A stretch of DNA of 64,000 nucleotides from Seison nebaliae (taxonomy: Eukaryota > Rotifera > Pararotatoria > Seisonacea > Seisonidae): contig JALJEE010001774.1 in the NCBI GenBank assembly GCA_023231475.1, positions 1-64,000 on the forward strand. The letters run 5' to 3'. A program made the position numbers and the translations under genes. Position 1 is the stretch's first letter, and each line of letters begins with the position of its first letter. This document shows positions 26,446 to 39,300 of the stretch, piece by piece. The notes beneath the pieces are model-generated. The model had not been told where the DNA came from and did no database searches. It saw nothing but the letters and a program-made list of their open reading frames with translations.

Positions 26446-29400
26446 ATTTTATTTCAAATGAAACGAGTCAAATACAAGTTTGAAAGTGAAGAAAAAAAAT
26501 CGTCAAAATCGATAAAGAATAAACCGATACCGAAAATGACGAAATCGAATTCGTTTGACGAAGTTATGAATGAATCGTTCGATATAATTCCATCAAATAA
26601 ATTCATTGATGGTGCTGCAGAACGATCGATATTCGATGAGAACGAAGAAAATGAATCATTTAAATTCTTCCCTTTAGATCAACAGATCATGAGATTGACT
26701 TGGAATGTGATGGATAGTAAAAATGAAATGGTTCATTGTAACGGGAAATTAATGAAAGATGTTGAAATTAAAACATATCTCAACGCCAATCAATACGGAC
26801 AATCGAGTGGAGAAGAGAAGAAGAATATCGAAGTAAAATTAGTTCGGAATGAATTGATCGATTTTTATCGATTCGCTCCAAAAGAAACTTTCGATTGCAA
26901 TTTGACATATGACACTGGACATATCAATAACCATAAATCAATTTCCACTGCAATTCTTCTTCCTTATATGGAAGAGAAATTCATCTGGGAACCGTTGGAT
27001 GTTAGTAAACCGTCAGGTGAAATGATTGAATTACGTTGTACGGCACCAGCGGCATCACCACCAGCGAAAATTTTCTGGGTGAAAAATGGAAAATTGATCA
27101 TGTTAAGAAATACGATAATTGATAAAGAATTAGAAGAATTTTTAAGTGAACATCAAATTGATAAAATGGAAGATAATTCGAGATATTTGATGATGAATGA
27201 TAATTCGTTAGTGATTCATGAAAGTAACATAAAAGAAGATGATGGCGAATATATTTGTATCGCTCACAATTTGGCTCATACTCGAATGGCGAATGCGGCG
27301 AAAGTGAAAATATTCGAACCAAAAGGTTGGTCGTCATGGACATCGTGGTCGGAGAGTTGTCTGTTGAAGAAACAAATTGATAAATTAGCGATGGAATATC
27401 AAATTGATGGTAAGATATCGAACAATTTCATTAAATCTGATTATCCGTCATCATTGAATGAATTTTGTGAGGAATCGTATCACTTCAAATTCAGGAAATG
27501 TCAAGATAAGTCCTTCAAATCTGGAATAGTTTTATGTGATGGTGGATTGGCAAATTCAACAGAACTCCAACCATGTTGTACAATTTGGTCAGAATGGGAG
27601 AAGAATTTCATGAGAAATGATGAAGATTATGTACCGTCAAAGATTTTTTTGAATGATCATTTAAATTTCCATAAGAGAAAAAAGAAAGAGATTCGTTATC
27701 GAAGTTGTGGAAATTCGAAATTGGAAAGTGAAGTTTTCGAGAGGAAATTGGAAATTTTAGTAAACGAATTTTCTTGTCCGAGAGAGGAAGTGAGAGAATG
27801 TGACAAATTTAATTATTGTGAGAAAGTTCTGTCGAACAGCGATTATGAGAATGAATCGAAATATCTCAATATGTTGAATAATGGAAAATTGGATAGTTTC
27901 AATGGAAATAATAAAATTAATGACGGTCAATATTTGGGTGATTATAATGTGGAGTATGGACGGGAGAAATTATCAGATTATGTATTTGATGGAAATGATT
28001 ATGGAAATGAAGGTGAACGAATTATTGAGAAGGATTTCATTTATAACGATGATTCGTCATTCATTATCGATGATTCTTCATCATCATCATCACCGTCGAA
28101 TGGATTGTTGGAGGAGAAAGTGAAAATAAATTATAATTTATTAGAAAATTTTAAAAATTTAAAAAATTCTAAAATTGCCATTATTTCCAGTGTCAGTTCC
28201 ATTAGTATTATTCTGCTAATATTAATCGTTCTATTGATGTTATTCATTCGGAAGCGATGGCAGAAGAAGAGGAAACAAAATCTTGCATTCCGCAACGAAT
28301 GGAAGCAACAACAATTGCAACAACAACAACAGATGAGACAGGATCATAATTCTAATCAATATCAACATCATAATTTAGAGTTTGGAAATAATATGTATTC
28401 ACATTATAATTCGTCGAATAATGAAACATATACGATGAATAAAAATACGAATGGAAGTAATGTGGAGAGGAAGAAAGGAGGAATGTATGGTTATGTCAAT
28501 CCGTTAGATTATAATCAATTAAGTCGATCACCAGGATTCTTTTCATTCTTAACCAAATCGAAAAGATTAATGAAAAATAAAGATAATGAAGAAGAAGAAA
28601 TTATTTTGAATTCCACATCTAATCAACGTTATGATGGTGAGTGTAATGGAAATAATAAACAGTTTATCGATTATCCATCTTATGAGGAACATAAAAAATT
28701 CGAATCTTATCCATTCACTCAACACAACAATTTATTGACAAATATTGATAATTATATCAATAATTCTTCAGATATCTGTCCACAACACACCTACCAACAC
28801 CATCACCATCATCAACAACAACAACAACAACAACATCATTTAATTCACCATCAACATCAACCACAACAACAACAACATCAACCGAATTTCAATGATAATA
28901 TTCATCATCATTATCATTGTAGTAATGACGGTTCGATGACGGATGGCAATCTTCAATTGTACGATCAAAATAATAATAAATTGGATTCCAATCAAGTGAT
29001 GATGTTGACCGATCCACAAATTATTCAAAAAAATAATAATTCCATTGCATCATCTGATCGTTCCACCAATTTCTCCAATAACAATAAAACAGAATCGATT
29101 ATACTATCAGGAAACAAAAGTGAAGATATTTCCCCATCATCTACTTCACCTCAACAATGTTCCAGTCAAATGAAACCAGAATATTTCATACGTATGTTGT
29201 CGAATGGCAATGATAGTATTTATCATCAATGTATTAATATTAATGATTATTATAGTAATTCAAATGTTCGTCATTGTAACGAGAATCAAGTGAAAAATGA
29301 TTCCGCAAGATTAACATCAACTCGAAGTGTTGCCACCACGAAAGATGACGATGGAAATAATAAGAGAAGGAAGAAAAGATCTTCCAGGAAACGAGTTAAA

Positions 29401-29808
29401 CCGTTGAGACAAGATAACGATTCGATGACGTATGAAACGGCATCGATCACAATGTTGAATTCTTCCGAACTACAACAATACCAAACCACCAAACAACCAG
29501 TTGCACAGTCATTATATTTAGACGGGATTATTCTACCTCATGAAATGAATAATCCACATCATAACAACGATACTGAAATTGAGAATAAACTCGATACGAG
29601 AGATAGTTGTTTCTTCGATCAAACAAACACCATTCAGGATTATACATCCTCCTCCGCCAGTAATAACACTCATGAAGATAAAATATCACCAAATAATCAT
29701 CCGGCATCGAATCGAAAAGGAATGAGTATGAACATTAAACGATTCGAACGAACAAATTCTATTTCAGTAGAAAACGATCCAATATATCAAAGTATTAAGA
29801 CACAATGA
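26446..29808 (+). CDS. UNC-5-like netrin receptor ectodomain with a novel cytoplasmic tail
   Basis: One large exon of 1,120 codons entered through an acceptor; the start is upstream (candidate at 25711). UNC-5 receptors mediate repulsion from netrin. Order seen: a diverged first Ig-like region (26690-26990, containing MVHCNGK and FDCNL, matching the UNC-5 FKCNGEW and CQC segments); a clear second Ig (27000-27315, ELRCTAPAASPPAKIFWVKNG to GEYICIAHN); TSP1 (27325-27575, GWSSWTSWSESC); a looser second TSP1 (27585-27825); an acidic Ser-rich stalk; and one membrane helix (28171-28245). The cytoplasmic half, about 520 residues, is Asn/Gln/His-rich, with a long CAA/CAT tract at 28796-28890 and an end of PIYQSIKTQ. 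The ZU5, UPA and death domains normal for UNC-5 are absent before the stop, and AATAAA follows at 29865-29870. Ectodomain call strong; signalling function unknown. Confidence 0.85.
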   Translation: MLFQMKRVKYKFESEEKKSSKSIKNKPIPKMTKSNSFDEVMNESFDIIPSNKFIDGAAERSIFDENEENESFKFFPLDQQIMRLTWNVMDSKNEMVHCNGKLMKDVEIKTYLNANQYGQSSGEEKKNIEVKLVRNELIDFYRFAPKETFDCNLTYDTGHINNHKSISTAILLPYMEEKFIWEPLDVSKPSGEMIELRCTAPAASPPAKIFWVKNGKLIMLRNTIIDKELEEFLSEHQIDKMEDNSRYLMMNDNSLVIHESNIKEDDGEYICIAHNLAHTRMANAAKVKIFEPKGWSSWTSWSESCLLKKQIDKLAMEYQIDGKISNNFIKSDYPSSLNEFCEESYHFKFRKCQDKSFKSGIVLCDGGLANSTELQPCCTIWSEWEKNFMRNDEDYVPSKIFLNDHLNFHKRKKKEIRYRSCGNSKLESEVFERKLEILVNEFSCPREEVRECDKFNYCEKVLSNSDYENESKYLNMLNNGKLDSFNGNNKINDGQYLGDYNVEYGREKLSDYVFDGNDYGNEGERIIEKDFIYNDDSSFIIDDSSSSSSPSNGLLEEKVKINYNLLENFKNLKNSKIAIISSVSSISIILLILIVLLMLFIRKRWQKKRKQNLAFRNEWKQQQLQQQQQMRQDHNSNQYQHHNLEFGNNMYSHYNSSNNETYTMNKNTNGSNVERKKGGMYGYVNPLDYNQLSRSPGFFSFLTKSKRLMKNKDNEEEEIILNSTSNQRYDGECNGNNKQFIDYPSYEEHKKFESYPFTQHNNLLTNIDNYINNSSDICPQHTYQHHHHHQQQQQQQHHLIHHQHQPQQQQHQPNFNDNIHHHYHCSNDGSMTDGNLQLYDQNNNKLDSNQVMMLTDPQIIQKNNNSIASSDRSTNFSNNNKTESIILSGNKSEDISPSSTSPQQCSSQMKPEYFIRMLSNGNDSIYHQCININDYYSNSNVRHCNENQVKNDSARLTSTRSVATTKDDDGNNKRRKKRSSRKRVKPLRQDNDSMTYETASITMLNSSELQQYQTTKQPVAQSLYLDGIILPHEMNNPHHNNDTEIENKLDTRDSCFFDQTNTIQDYTSSSASNNTHEDKISPNNHPASNRKGMSMNIKRFERTNSISVENDPIYQSIKTQ

Positions 29809-30357
29809 TTTCTTCTTTGTTTCTTTTCCAAATATCTACTACCTCCATATCTATATTCTTTATCAATAAATTTTTTTCTTTTACATTTTTTCTAATCAAA
29901 TTTTTCCTGCTCGCTATTTTTAAAATATCGAAAAGTCAGTAAATTATTTCGAAAAATTTTTACCTCCCTCATCGAGAATCGAAACTGAGTTATCATTGTG
30001 AGAGGACAAAATTCTCTCCCCTAAGCTACATGATACAATGTCATCTTTGCTATTATTATAATTCTATTGGCTTTAATATTCGTAAGAATTAATTGAAACC
30101 GGAAATAAGTAGGAAATATAGAAATAGAAAAAGAATATTGAGATGAAAATAAAATTGAAAAATGAGAAAGTTAAAGGAAATTCCATCCAATTATTATGAA
30201 TTATTTGGAATTATTTGAGGAAACAACAAAATTTGGAAATCGAATTAAGAAAATTCGAATTTGCATATAATATACATTCCATATAAAATGAGGAATGGTT
30301 GATAGATATTCCAATTTCACCTTTTAAATTCAATTTTAATTTCCGATCGAATATATC
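29809..30357. other. spacer downstream of the UNC-5-like gene
   Basis: Contains the poly(A) signal at 29865-29870, then AT-rich DNA with purine-rich runs leading to the next start. No open frame of interest. Confidence 0.6.
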
Positions 30358-32407
30358 ATGAATTACTGTTTAGTTCCGACATTTATATTACTTCTTTCTA
30401 CTGTCTGCATGGATACTTCACATCATGTTCGTGAGAATGACATTAAAAACGTTCTAACTTTACACCATTTCAAAGTGACTCATGCACCGAAAATTTCTAA
30501 AAGTTTATTCCTTTCTACAATTACCAGTTGTTCACTCTCCTCGTCAATTAGTTCAATTTGAGAATGATGACGGTGAGAAGTTTGTTGAAGAAGAAAAGAA
30601 AATGGGGAAATCAAAATCCGAAGATACTATTCAAATGATCACGAAAGAGGAGGGACCCCAAGAATTGGTTCTGATGAAGAGACGTGTCAAAAAAGGTTAC
30701 CATCGACCACAAGAAAGACAGCGACATAGACATCGTTATGAAAACGAAAGAAATCATCGAACACATAAAAGTCATCGGCGACCAACTTCTTCCAGTTTGT
30801 TTCCGATTTTTTAGACATTTTAACAAAAGAAATTTGTAGGAAGAAAACAAAAACTTTCAGAATTCGACGATGATGAACTGATGGTTTTGAGAGGTGAAGC
30901 AAATCGAAGATTTGAACAACACCGTCATCGAAATTATCAGCATAAGAATCGATATAATAATAAATATGAAGAGAGAGGTGATGGAAATAATAAAAGTAAA
31001 AATAAATTTATAATAATTGGAGTGAGTCTTGTTGGAGTTGTGATTGTGATCATAATTCTCGCATTGTTCGTCATCAAATATCGTTTGAAGAATCAATCGA
31101 GATATTCTTATGCCAACAATAATACCAGTGCCAACAACAATAGTAACAATGTGAATAATAATGCGAATGAATTTACACAATTAATAGCGCCAATTCCTGA
31201 TATTATGAAATCGGGTAACGAATTAGATGACACATCAAAAAGACCAACACGACCGAAACATAAGAGTAAATTCAATAAGAAGTCGCTTGGTAAATTGTGT
31301 TGTTGTTGTGCTAATCATCGAAGTCGATCACGATCAAAGAATAAACAACGAGAATATTTGTTGACGGATAGTAATCGAATTAATATGGACACGTCTGTTG
31401 GTCATGAAGGATTGTCTTCTCCGTTTACGATGGATACTCAAAACACGACTACAAATAATTCTGAAGAATTAATTAGTGGAACAGCTTATAAGAACGAACA
31501 ACATTTCTTGAGTAAAATGATTGATAAATATAATCATTTGGATAATACGATGAATGAATTAATAGAAAATCAAATAATTCGTCATCCGAATGATGTAGAA
31601 GTGATGCACAATTTCTCTCAGAATGCTGATGCAGCTTTATCATGCAAGAATGAAGTGAAAGAAGTTTGTAAGATGAAACGAAAGACAAATAGTGACAAAT
31701 TGGAAAGTTATCGAAAGAAAACTTTAAAAATAAAGAATGATTTAAATGCGATGTATGACCAATTGAATATTACACGATCTTCTAATGAATCCAGTCGGAG
31801 TATCTTGTCAGTCGATGATGTTATGTTACTCCTATCTGTTCCGTTAGAAGAATATAGTGAGAAATTGAAAAGATTATCTCAATCGGCTTGTTCACATTCC
31901 ACCGGTACCAATACTATCTTATCTTCCAATTGTCTCGAAGAAAATAAATGTGAATCGGAAACATTCGTTTGGGATAACATCAAATCTCATCCCGACTCTT
32001 CCGTTTATGAAGCATTCATTAATGATATAACTGAAGATAGCGAATGTTCGATTGATGATGCTACTTGTAGCGAGAACACTTATAGTCTTTCAACTAATCA
32101 GAATTCATTCTTTACCAATACTCTCAGTGATTCCACCATTAAAGATGATTTTAAGTTAGTGAGACCGTTGGGTGAAGAAAGTTGGAATTTCGACAACGAC
32201 AATAAAGATTCCAGTAGTTTATTTCAGGATGATATCGATAATCTACCGTTTGATGTGAGAGCATCCAGTGACGATATTGGATTACAAGTTAATGGAGATC
32301 TAATTGGGGAACGACCACCATCAACTACTTTCCAACACAACTCACGTAATAACCCAGACATCGTTTGTGAATATATTGACAATGGAATTCAAACTGATCA
32401 AGAATAA
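30358..32407 (+). CDS. unknown single-pass membrane protein, 628 aa
   Basis: Three exons, 30358-30430, 30528-30794 and 30861-32407, joined in frame through introns of 97 and 66 bp; the first has an ordinary GTGAGA donor, rare here. A signal peptide (MNYCLVPTFILLLSTVC) precedes a short, very basic outer segment rich in His and Arg (QERQRHRHRYENERNHR). The membrane helix is at about 31010-31080 (IIIGVSLVGVVIVIIILALF). Just inside is a Cys cluster (KLCCCC near 31297) that could be palmitoylated. The remaining 400 residues are acidic and Ser/Asn/Asp-rich with no known domain, ending DNGIQTDQE. AATAAA lies at 32492-32497. It sits between the UNC-5-like and papilin genes on the same strand. I do not recognise it; a small receptor or adhesion protein is a guess. 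Confidence 0.8.
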
Positions 32408-33389
32408 TTCAATAATGATAAATATGAAGTAAATCTAACCGTAGAATATTTCAAAGTTCATTTTCCAATAACAAAGAATGAATTATTAAAAAATAAACTA
32501 TAAAGCTTATCCTCCTCTCATTCTCTTAATCTCATCAAAGATTCTTTTATTTTATTCGAATTTCTTGTTGTTTACATTTTTTTAATAAATTTCAAAAACT
32601 AGAACTGTTCATCCAAGGAATGTATAAGAATTCATCCCCAGTACTGGTGGTTCTTCTGGTACTTCTTAAATTACTTGCTTGAACAATAATTTTGTTGTAT
32701 TTCCTTTGATCTTGTCGTTTTCGTAAATGAGTTTAATGATTTAAAGGATTCAAAGACAGAGAGAATCTTTCTCTCAAACGAATACCTAAAAATTTCTAGT
32801 TCACAATTCCATGAACCTGTAACCGAATCTGATAATTGTGCGTCTATTGGTGGGACATTCTTCCAATGAGTGTTCGATGTTTCGACTAGAACGTTAACAT
32901 ATTTTATTTAAATTTGGTAAAAAATCACGAACAATTTTTTGTTTCAACCTTCTAAACATTTAGATGCAAATTTCTTTTATTAAAATTAAAGATGTTTCTT
33001 TTCGAATAAATTTTATATTTTAAATAAAGAAAATTTATTTCTTCACATGATTTCCCGAAACTGTTTCCCCTTTAATGAATGCCTCTTTGTTTTATCGAAT
33101 AAGGAAAAGAGTTGTTGGTTATCTTTGAAGTATCAGTAAGAAGGAAATTAAGTGTCTAAACAAATTTATCAGATCATGAATGTCAATGGTCAAAATGGAA
33201 TGCATAAATTACCATTACCAATGAGATAAGGAACCGAAGGCAAAGGTCGAAAACGATCGATAAGTTTGGTTAGTTGACTAGTTCGACTGACCGTCAATTC
33301 ACTCAATTTATTTTCGATAAGAGAATATTCTACAAATACGTTTCCTTTCTTTACAAACAGGATTAGTTAAAGGAACATCTCCCCATCTC
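32408..33389. other. spacer upstream of papilin
   Basis: AT-rich DNA with the poly(A) signal of the preceding gene and the presumed papilin promoter. I searched it for the thrombospondin and Cys-rich exons papilin usually has at its start and found none. Confidence 0.55.
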
Positions 33390-36300
33390 ATGTATTCAAT
33401 TCTCTACCTCATATTCATTCTTGTCAAAGTTTATTAAATTTTATTCATATTTCAAATTCTAATTCAACGACAATTAGATAAGTGTTATACAAACCATCAA
33501 TTTCTATAAACATGAAGGACAGATCGAACAGAAACTTCACGAGTTACCGAAAGAAAAACGTCAGAATTTCACATTTCTCACAATTTGAATTCTCATTTTT
33601 ATTCTAGTTAAATTTATTACAACAATCCCAAAAGGATCGAAGAATATTCTCATAAACGAATTGGAGAATACTCAAAATTACATTTGTTTCATTTTCATTC
33701 TTCTATTATTTTTTAAAAAATTTTTCAATTTTCAGTATTATGGAATATCAATAATGAATCATATCCATTACATTCACCTGAAATCTCATTGAAACATGAC
33801 GTTCGACGATGGAATATTTTAATTCCATCAGAAAATTATGTTATTGCCAATGCCACTTTTCGATACGAACGGAAACCACATTTATTTTATGGATCTGATT
33901 CATTGTCAACCAACCAAACCATCAACGAATCACTAGACGTCTATGTTAATCGATTATTTATTAAATATCTTTAATAAATCTTTAATTATTAAATTCTCTT
34001 TAGTTATTATTGAACGATGGACGAATTTCAGTTGAATTTTCAATGGAAATACCAGAAAATGTTGTAGTTATCGGAAGTAATTCATTTAGATGGATAACTG
34101 AAGATTGGTTAGAATGTTCTTCATCGTGTGGAGAAGGTTTTACTTCATTAATTTATTGACAATTTGAGAAAATTTTAAAGGAATTTCAACAAGAAAAGTT
34201 CATTGTTTCAGCGATCGAGCCAAATCGGTAGTGGTGGACAGTTTGTGCGAAAATATCAAAATTAAATTTGAAACGAAAAAAAATTGTTTCTCACAAAAGA
34301 ATTGTTTGAAAACGTTAGAAAAATTTCTTTCGAATATGTTAATTTAAAATATGTTTCTAGTCCGAAATGGTTCGCAACTCCATGGAATGACTGTGGAGAA
34401 TGTGAGAGAAAAATGGAAATTGTGGAATTGAAGAATCGGAAGAAACGAAGTGATTATTATGAATATAATATTTATCAATCGGACGATTATAATTTGAAGA
34501 ATTCATTCATTGATGATTCATCATCATCCTCATTCTCACAATATGAAATCGATACCAGTAATGATGGTAATGATGGTGATAATGAAAATTATCAAAATTT
34601 AACGAAAAATAAAATCTACAAAATGAATTCAAATGAACGAACATTTATTCGAATGAAATTCAAAGGGAAACGTTCGAGACAACTTTCCTGCATCTCATTA
34701 ATTTTGCGGAAAGAAATCGCCAGTTCTGATATTGATTTAACTGGTGCGATATTGAAAGGAGAAATTCCGATAAAATATCATCCAGTCACAGAATGTATGG
34801 AAGAGAAACCGGTAGAAACGGAAGAATGTGATTGTGGAGAAAGTTATGAATTAATTGAGAGAAGTTCCGGAACGAATAAAAAGATTTGTAAAGAAATGAA
34901 AATTATCGATTTGTTATTGAAACGAAGTGGAATGGAAATGGAGAAGGAATTCAAAGAATTTTATGAAAATCTCAACATTTCCTTAGAACAATTTGATGAG
35001 AATGAATTTACGTGTGTTTTTAGAAATTCAACGGAAAATTCAATTTTCGATGTTTCAACTGATGAGAATCATGAGAAAAATTGCACTCTACTCGTCAATG
35101 AAATGTTTGAGAAATCGGCAACATTCTGTTCGGAAGAGAATTATATCGATTGGTTCTCCATCAATCATATTGATAATTGTCCATTATTATGTGATTCCGG
35201 ATATGTTCCCGTGAAATTTACCTGTGTTTTATTTACAAATGACAAGAACGAACATATTGAATTACATAAGAATGTTTGTGATTTATTGGGAATTAAGAAT
35301 AAGAATTCTGATTTTAATTATTGTCAAACTTACATTCCATGTGAACAAGCCATTTGGATGAAGAATGGACATGGAGAACATATCTGCATTGCAGGAAGTC
35401 GAGCCGTTCATGAAAATTGGTGTTTTGGGAAAGAACCATTCTATTCGCAGAATCATAAACAAATCAATCGAACAATCAATCAATTACCTCAATGGATTAA
35501 AGTGAATAAGAAAAAATTTAATTCGAAAATAATAAATTCGGATAGAAATAAAAGTAACGAAACTTTCCAATGGTTCTCTACCGATTGGGAATTGATTGAG
35601 AAGAATGTAACACATTCAATTTTCGGGAGAAATAGAAGATGTATAAAAAATATTGAAACTTTTATCGGTTATTTGCTGGTTCCCGAATCGGATTGTAGTC
35701 AACTGAAATCGCCAGATTTAAGGAAATATCGGAACAATTATCAATTATTCAGTGATGATGAAAACATATTCTCAATCGATACAATTGAGAATGGCGATGA
35801 ATTTAACGATTACAATTTATGGAATCGATATATTCAATTTAATCATAAAGTTCGATCTTTTTTAAATATTTTTATTCAAATTTAATTTCTATCAAAGAAT
35901 AAGGAGAGAAGTAAAAGAGACGAGCAAAATCAATTATATGATAATAATTTCATTCAACACAATTCCTGTGATATTTCCAAATATGGTTGTTGTCTTGATG
36001 GATTAACAACTGCTCAAGTTCTATTAATTCAGATGGAAAATTAAATGAAAAATTAAAATTTTTTATGCGACCTAATTTTGGATGTTTCAGGGTGAAAATT
36101 ATGAAGGATGTTCCCATCGATTGCCCAGACTGGCGAAATTTGGTTAGAAATATTATATGTTAAGAAAAGATATTTTTATTTGTAATTTAAAGATAAATGT
36201 TTGGAACGATTGCTTGATAATGAGATTATGGGAAATGGCCAAGTGTTTTGGTATTTCAATAAAGAATTTGGTAAATGTGAAAAGATAAAGGATAAATATC

Positions 36301-39300
36301 CATTGAATATCGTTAATCAATTTCAGAGTGAAGATGAATGTCAATCGACTTGTATTGAACCGAGAGAAGTTGAAGGTTAATTTTAGGAAAATTCAATTTT
36401 AAGTATTGACATGATAGAAATATCACAAAATGGATTATATAGATTGGTGTTATATGCCGAAAATTGAAGGTAAATGTTCTGGGAATGAATTGGGGGGAAG
36501 TGGTTGGCAATTCTATTTCGATACGATTACGAACAAATGTGAAATGTTCACTTATTCGGGTTGTAATGGAAATAAAAATCGTTTTGGGACAGAATTCGAA
36601 TGTTTGAAATTATGTAAATATGGAGAATTCATTCGGAAAGATCAGATTCAAAATAGTCAAGACTTTCCACTAAATTTCGATTTGATTCGAAGACAAATGT
36701 TTAATGTTGACGGTTCCAATGTTTATTGAAATTTATAAGTTCAATTTTTTGGTAGATGTTTGTGGTTTGCCGAGTGAACAAGGTCCATGTCGAGGTCAAT
36801 ATAACCGTTGGTTTTATAACGCAAAAATAGGGATTTGTGCACCGATGGTATATGGAGGATGTAAAGGAAATGCGAATAATTTCATTAAAAAAGAAGATTG
36901 TGAGAATCGTTGTAAGAAAGGCAATTCGAATTGTTAGTTAATTTTTCGATATTTCGAATTTTTCAAATTTCTTTTAGTTCGTTGTGTTCTTCCGAAATCG
37001 AGAGGAACTTGTCATGACATGTTAAGGAGATGGTATTTCAATGTGAAATCAATGAAATGTGAACAATTCTCATATAGTGGATGTGATGGTAATGGGAATC
37101 AATTCCATTCGAAAGAACAATGTGTGGTGGAGTGTGGTGGGACAATGGTGGGAATCGAATCTAATATGAATCAAAACAGTTTTATTTTATAAAGAAATTA
37201 TGAAATTAAATTAATTTGATTTCAGATAATCTTATTACGAAAATCGAGTCACGTTGTGATGCGACGGCGGCACCAGAAACGGTATTCGAAGTCAATAGTT
37301 ATTTCGACCAGAGGAAAGGTGTTCAGATATTTGTGAATAAATATCAGCAAGAGAATGGTGATAAATTATTTTATTATTTCAATAAAATTTCAAGTTTTCC
37401 CAAATTTATTTCTCGAAATTAAAACTGTTTAATTTTTAGAATCATGTCAACCAATAAAATATTATCGATATGAATCGATATTAACATCATCGGATCAAGA
37501 GAATGTTATGTCGATCTTGGATTATGAAAAACGATCGAGAGAAGATATTGTTAATTCGAATCTCTTCCTCAATCTCTCCATTTGCGAGAAAGTTTGTGAA
37601 GGAAAAAACTATGGTTTCTTTTTATTGTGCATTGTCTAACTTTATAATGATTATGAAGATATTTGTAAATTGGAATTCGAGGCAGGTAGTTGTGATAATT
37701 GGACGAATAAATATTATTATGATGATCGAACAGGAAGATGTCAACAATTCTATTATGGTGGCTGTGACGGGAATAAGAATAATTTCGATAGTGAATTTCA
37801 GTGTTATTTCAATTGTAACCAAGATGTGATCCGTGAGAAATTGAAGGAGAAAGAACAAATTACAACAACTCCAATTCTCACATTACCTACAACTACCACA
37901 CTAAATATTTTGGAGGAAGATATTTGTTAGAAATTTATATTTAAAAAAAATCTTAAAAATTTTTTCTTCAAAAATAGATGGAATGTGTTCCATGTCGATG
38001 TTGGTTGGAATTCCATGTAGTCGGAATGTATCTCATCATTTGAATGAATGGAAGAATTATTGGTATTATGATATACGGATACAATTGTGTAGTCAATTCT
38101 TTGGACATCAATGTGGTGGTAATCTTAACCGTTTTTTGAGTGAAGATGAATGTACGAAGAAATGTAAATATTCAAATTATTATCATCCAGATATCGGTTA
38201 TAAGAATGAGAATAATTTATTATTAGTTAGTAATCATTATGAGTTGGGAAAAGAACCCGAACTCTCCATAAGAGACGCAATTCTCAACTGGAATTCATAC
38301 GAGAAATCTAACTACCAAATGTCAAGTTTCTTTTTTCAAAAAACAATTTAATAATTTTCGATTTTCTAAAGATTACAATCTGAGAAAATGTTCATCGAAT
38401 TCGAATGATAATTTGAAAGTGAGTTGTGGATATCTGAATGAATATTCGAACGAATTAAATGAATTGTTGGGGAATGGTCTAATGAAAAGTTTTTTGACAA
38501 CAAACAAATCTTTACGAGTTTTCTCCATTCTGAATCATGTGGAGAGAGTTGTATTCGACAATAACTTCTGTCGTGCACGAAATATCTCTATAATTTTCAA
38601 TTTTATTTTGGATGATGAAACGAGAGAAATTTTGAATGAAAATCTTCTAAATGTTTTATCGGAAAATAATTCGGTTCTTGTCAATAAATGTTTCGAAAAG
38701 AAATCTCCATCAAATGCATTCGATCTTCTCCAATCGGAGGAAAATATGAATATAAGAAAATTGAATTCATATTTCTCATCAAGAATCTTTATGAATTATA
38801 AGGAATGTGCAGCGGTATGTGAACGATATGAAGCGAACAGTTAAAATTTCTTTCGATAATTTCTAGTTAAGGTAAATATCTTTCAGGAAAATGTTTCGCA
38901 CAAAGACAACAAATCAGATGTTATAATCGGCCGAATGATAAGAAGTATTATTATCATTCAAAGAAAAAGAAATGTCAAAAATTTCCGGATCGAGGTTCAT
39001 TCCCAAATATTTTAAAAGATAATGAAAATAATATTGTTTTAGTTTGTGGAACAGGAGATAATTCATTCAAAACTTTCGACAATTGTGATTATATTTGCGA
39101 TAAAGATTATTTCACCAAAGAAACCACTACTGATGATGATACACAAAGGAAAATTCAAAATTTACCTACTCCAAATTCTTCTCCTCATCCAACTTATCCG
39201 CCAAGAGAACGACAGACACAAAAACCGAAAACTTCGAGAATTACTCCACTTTTTACGACAACTACTTCATATTCAACAATTCGTATTAATGAACATATTG

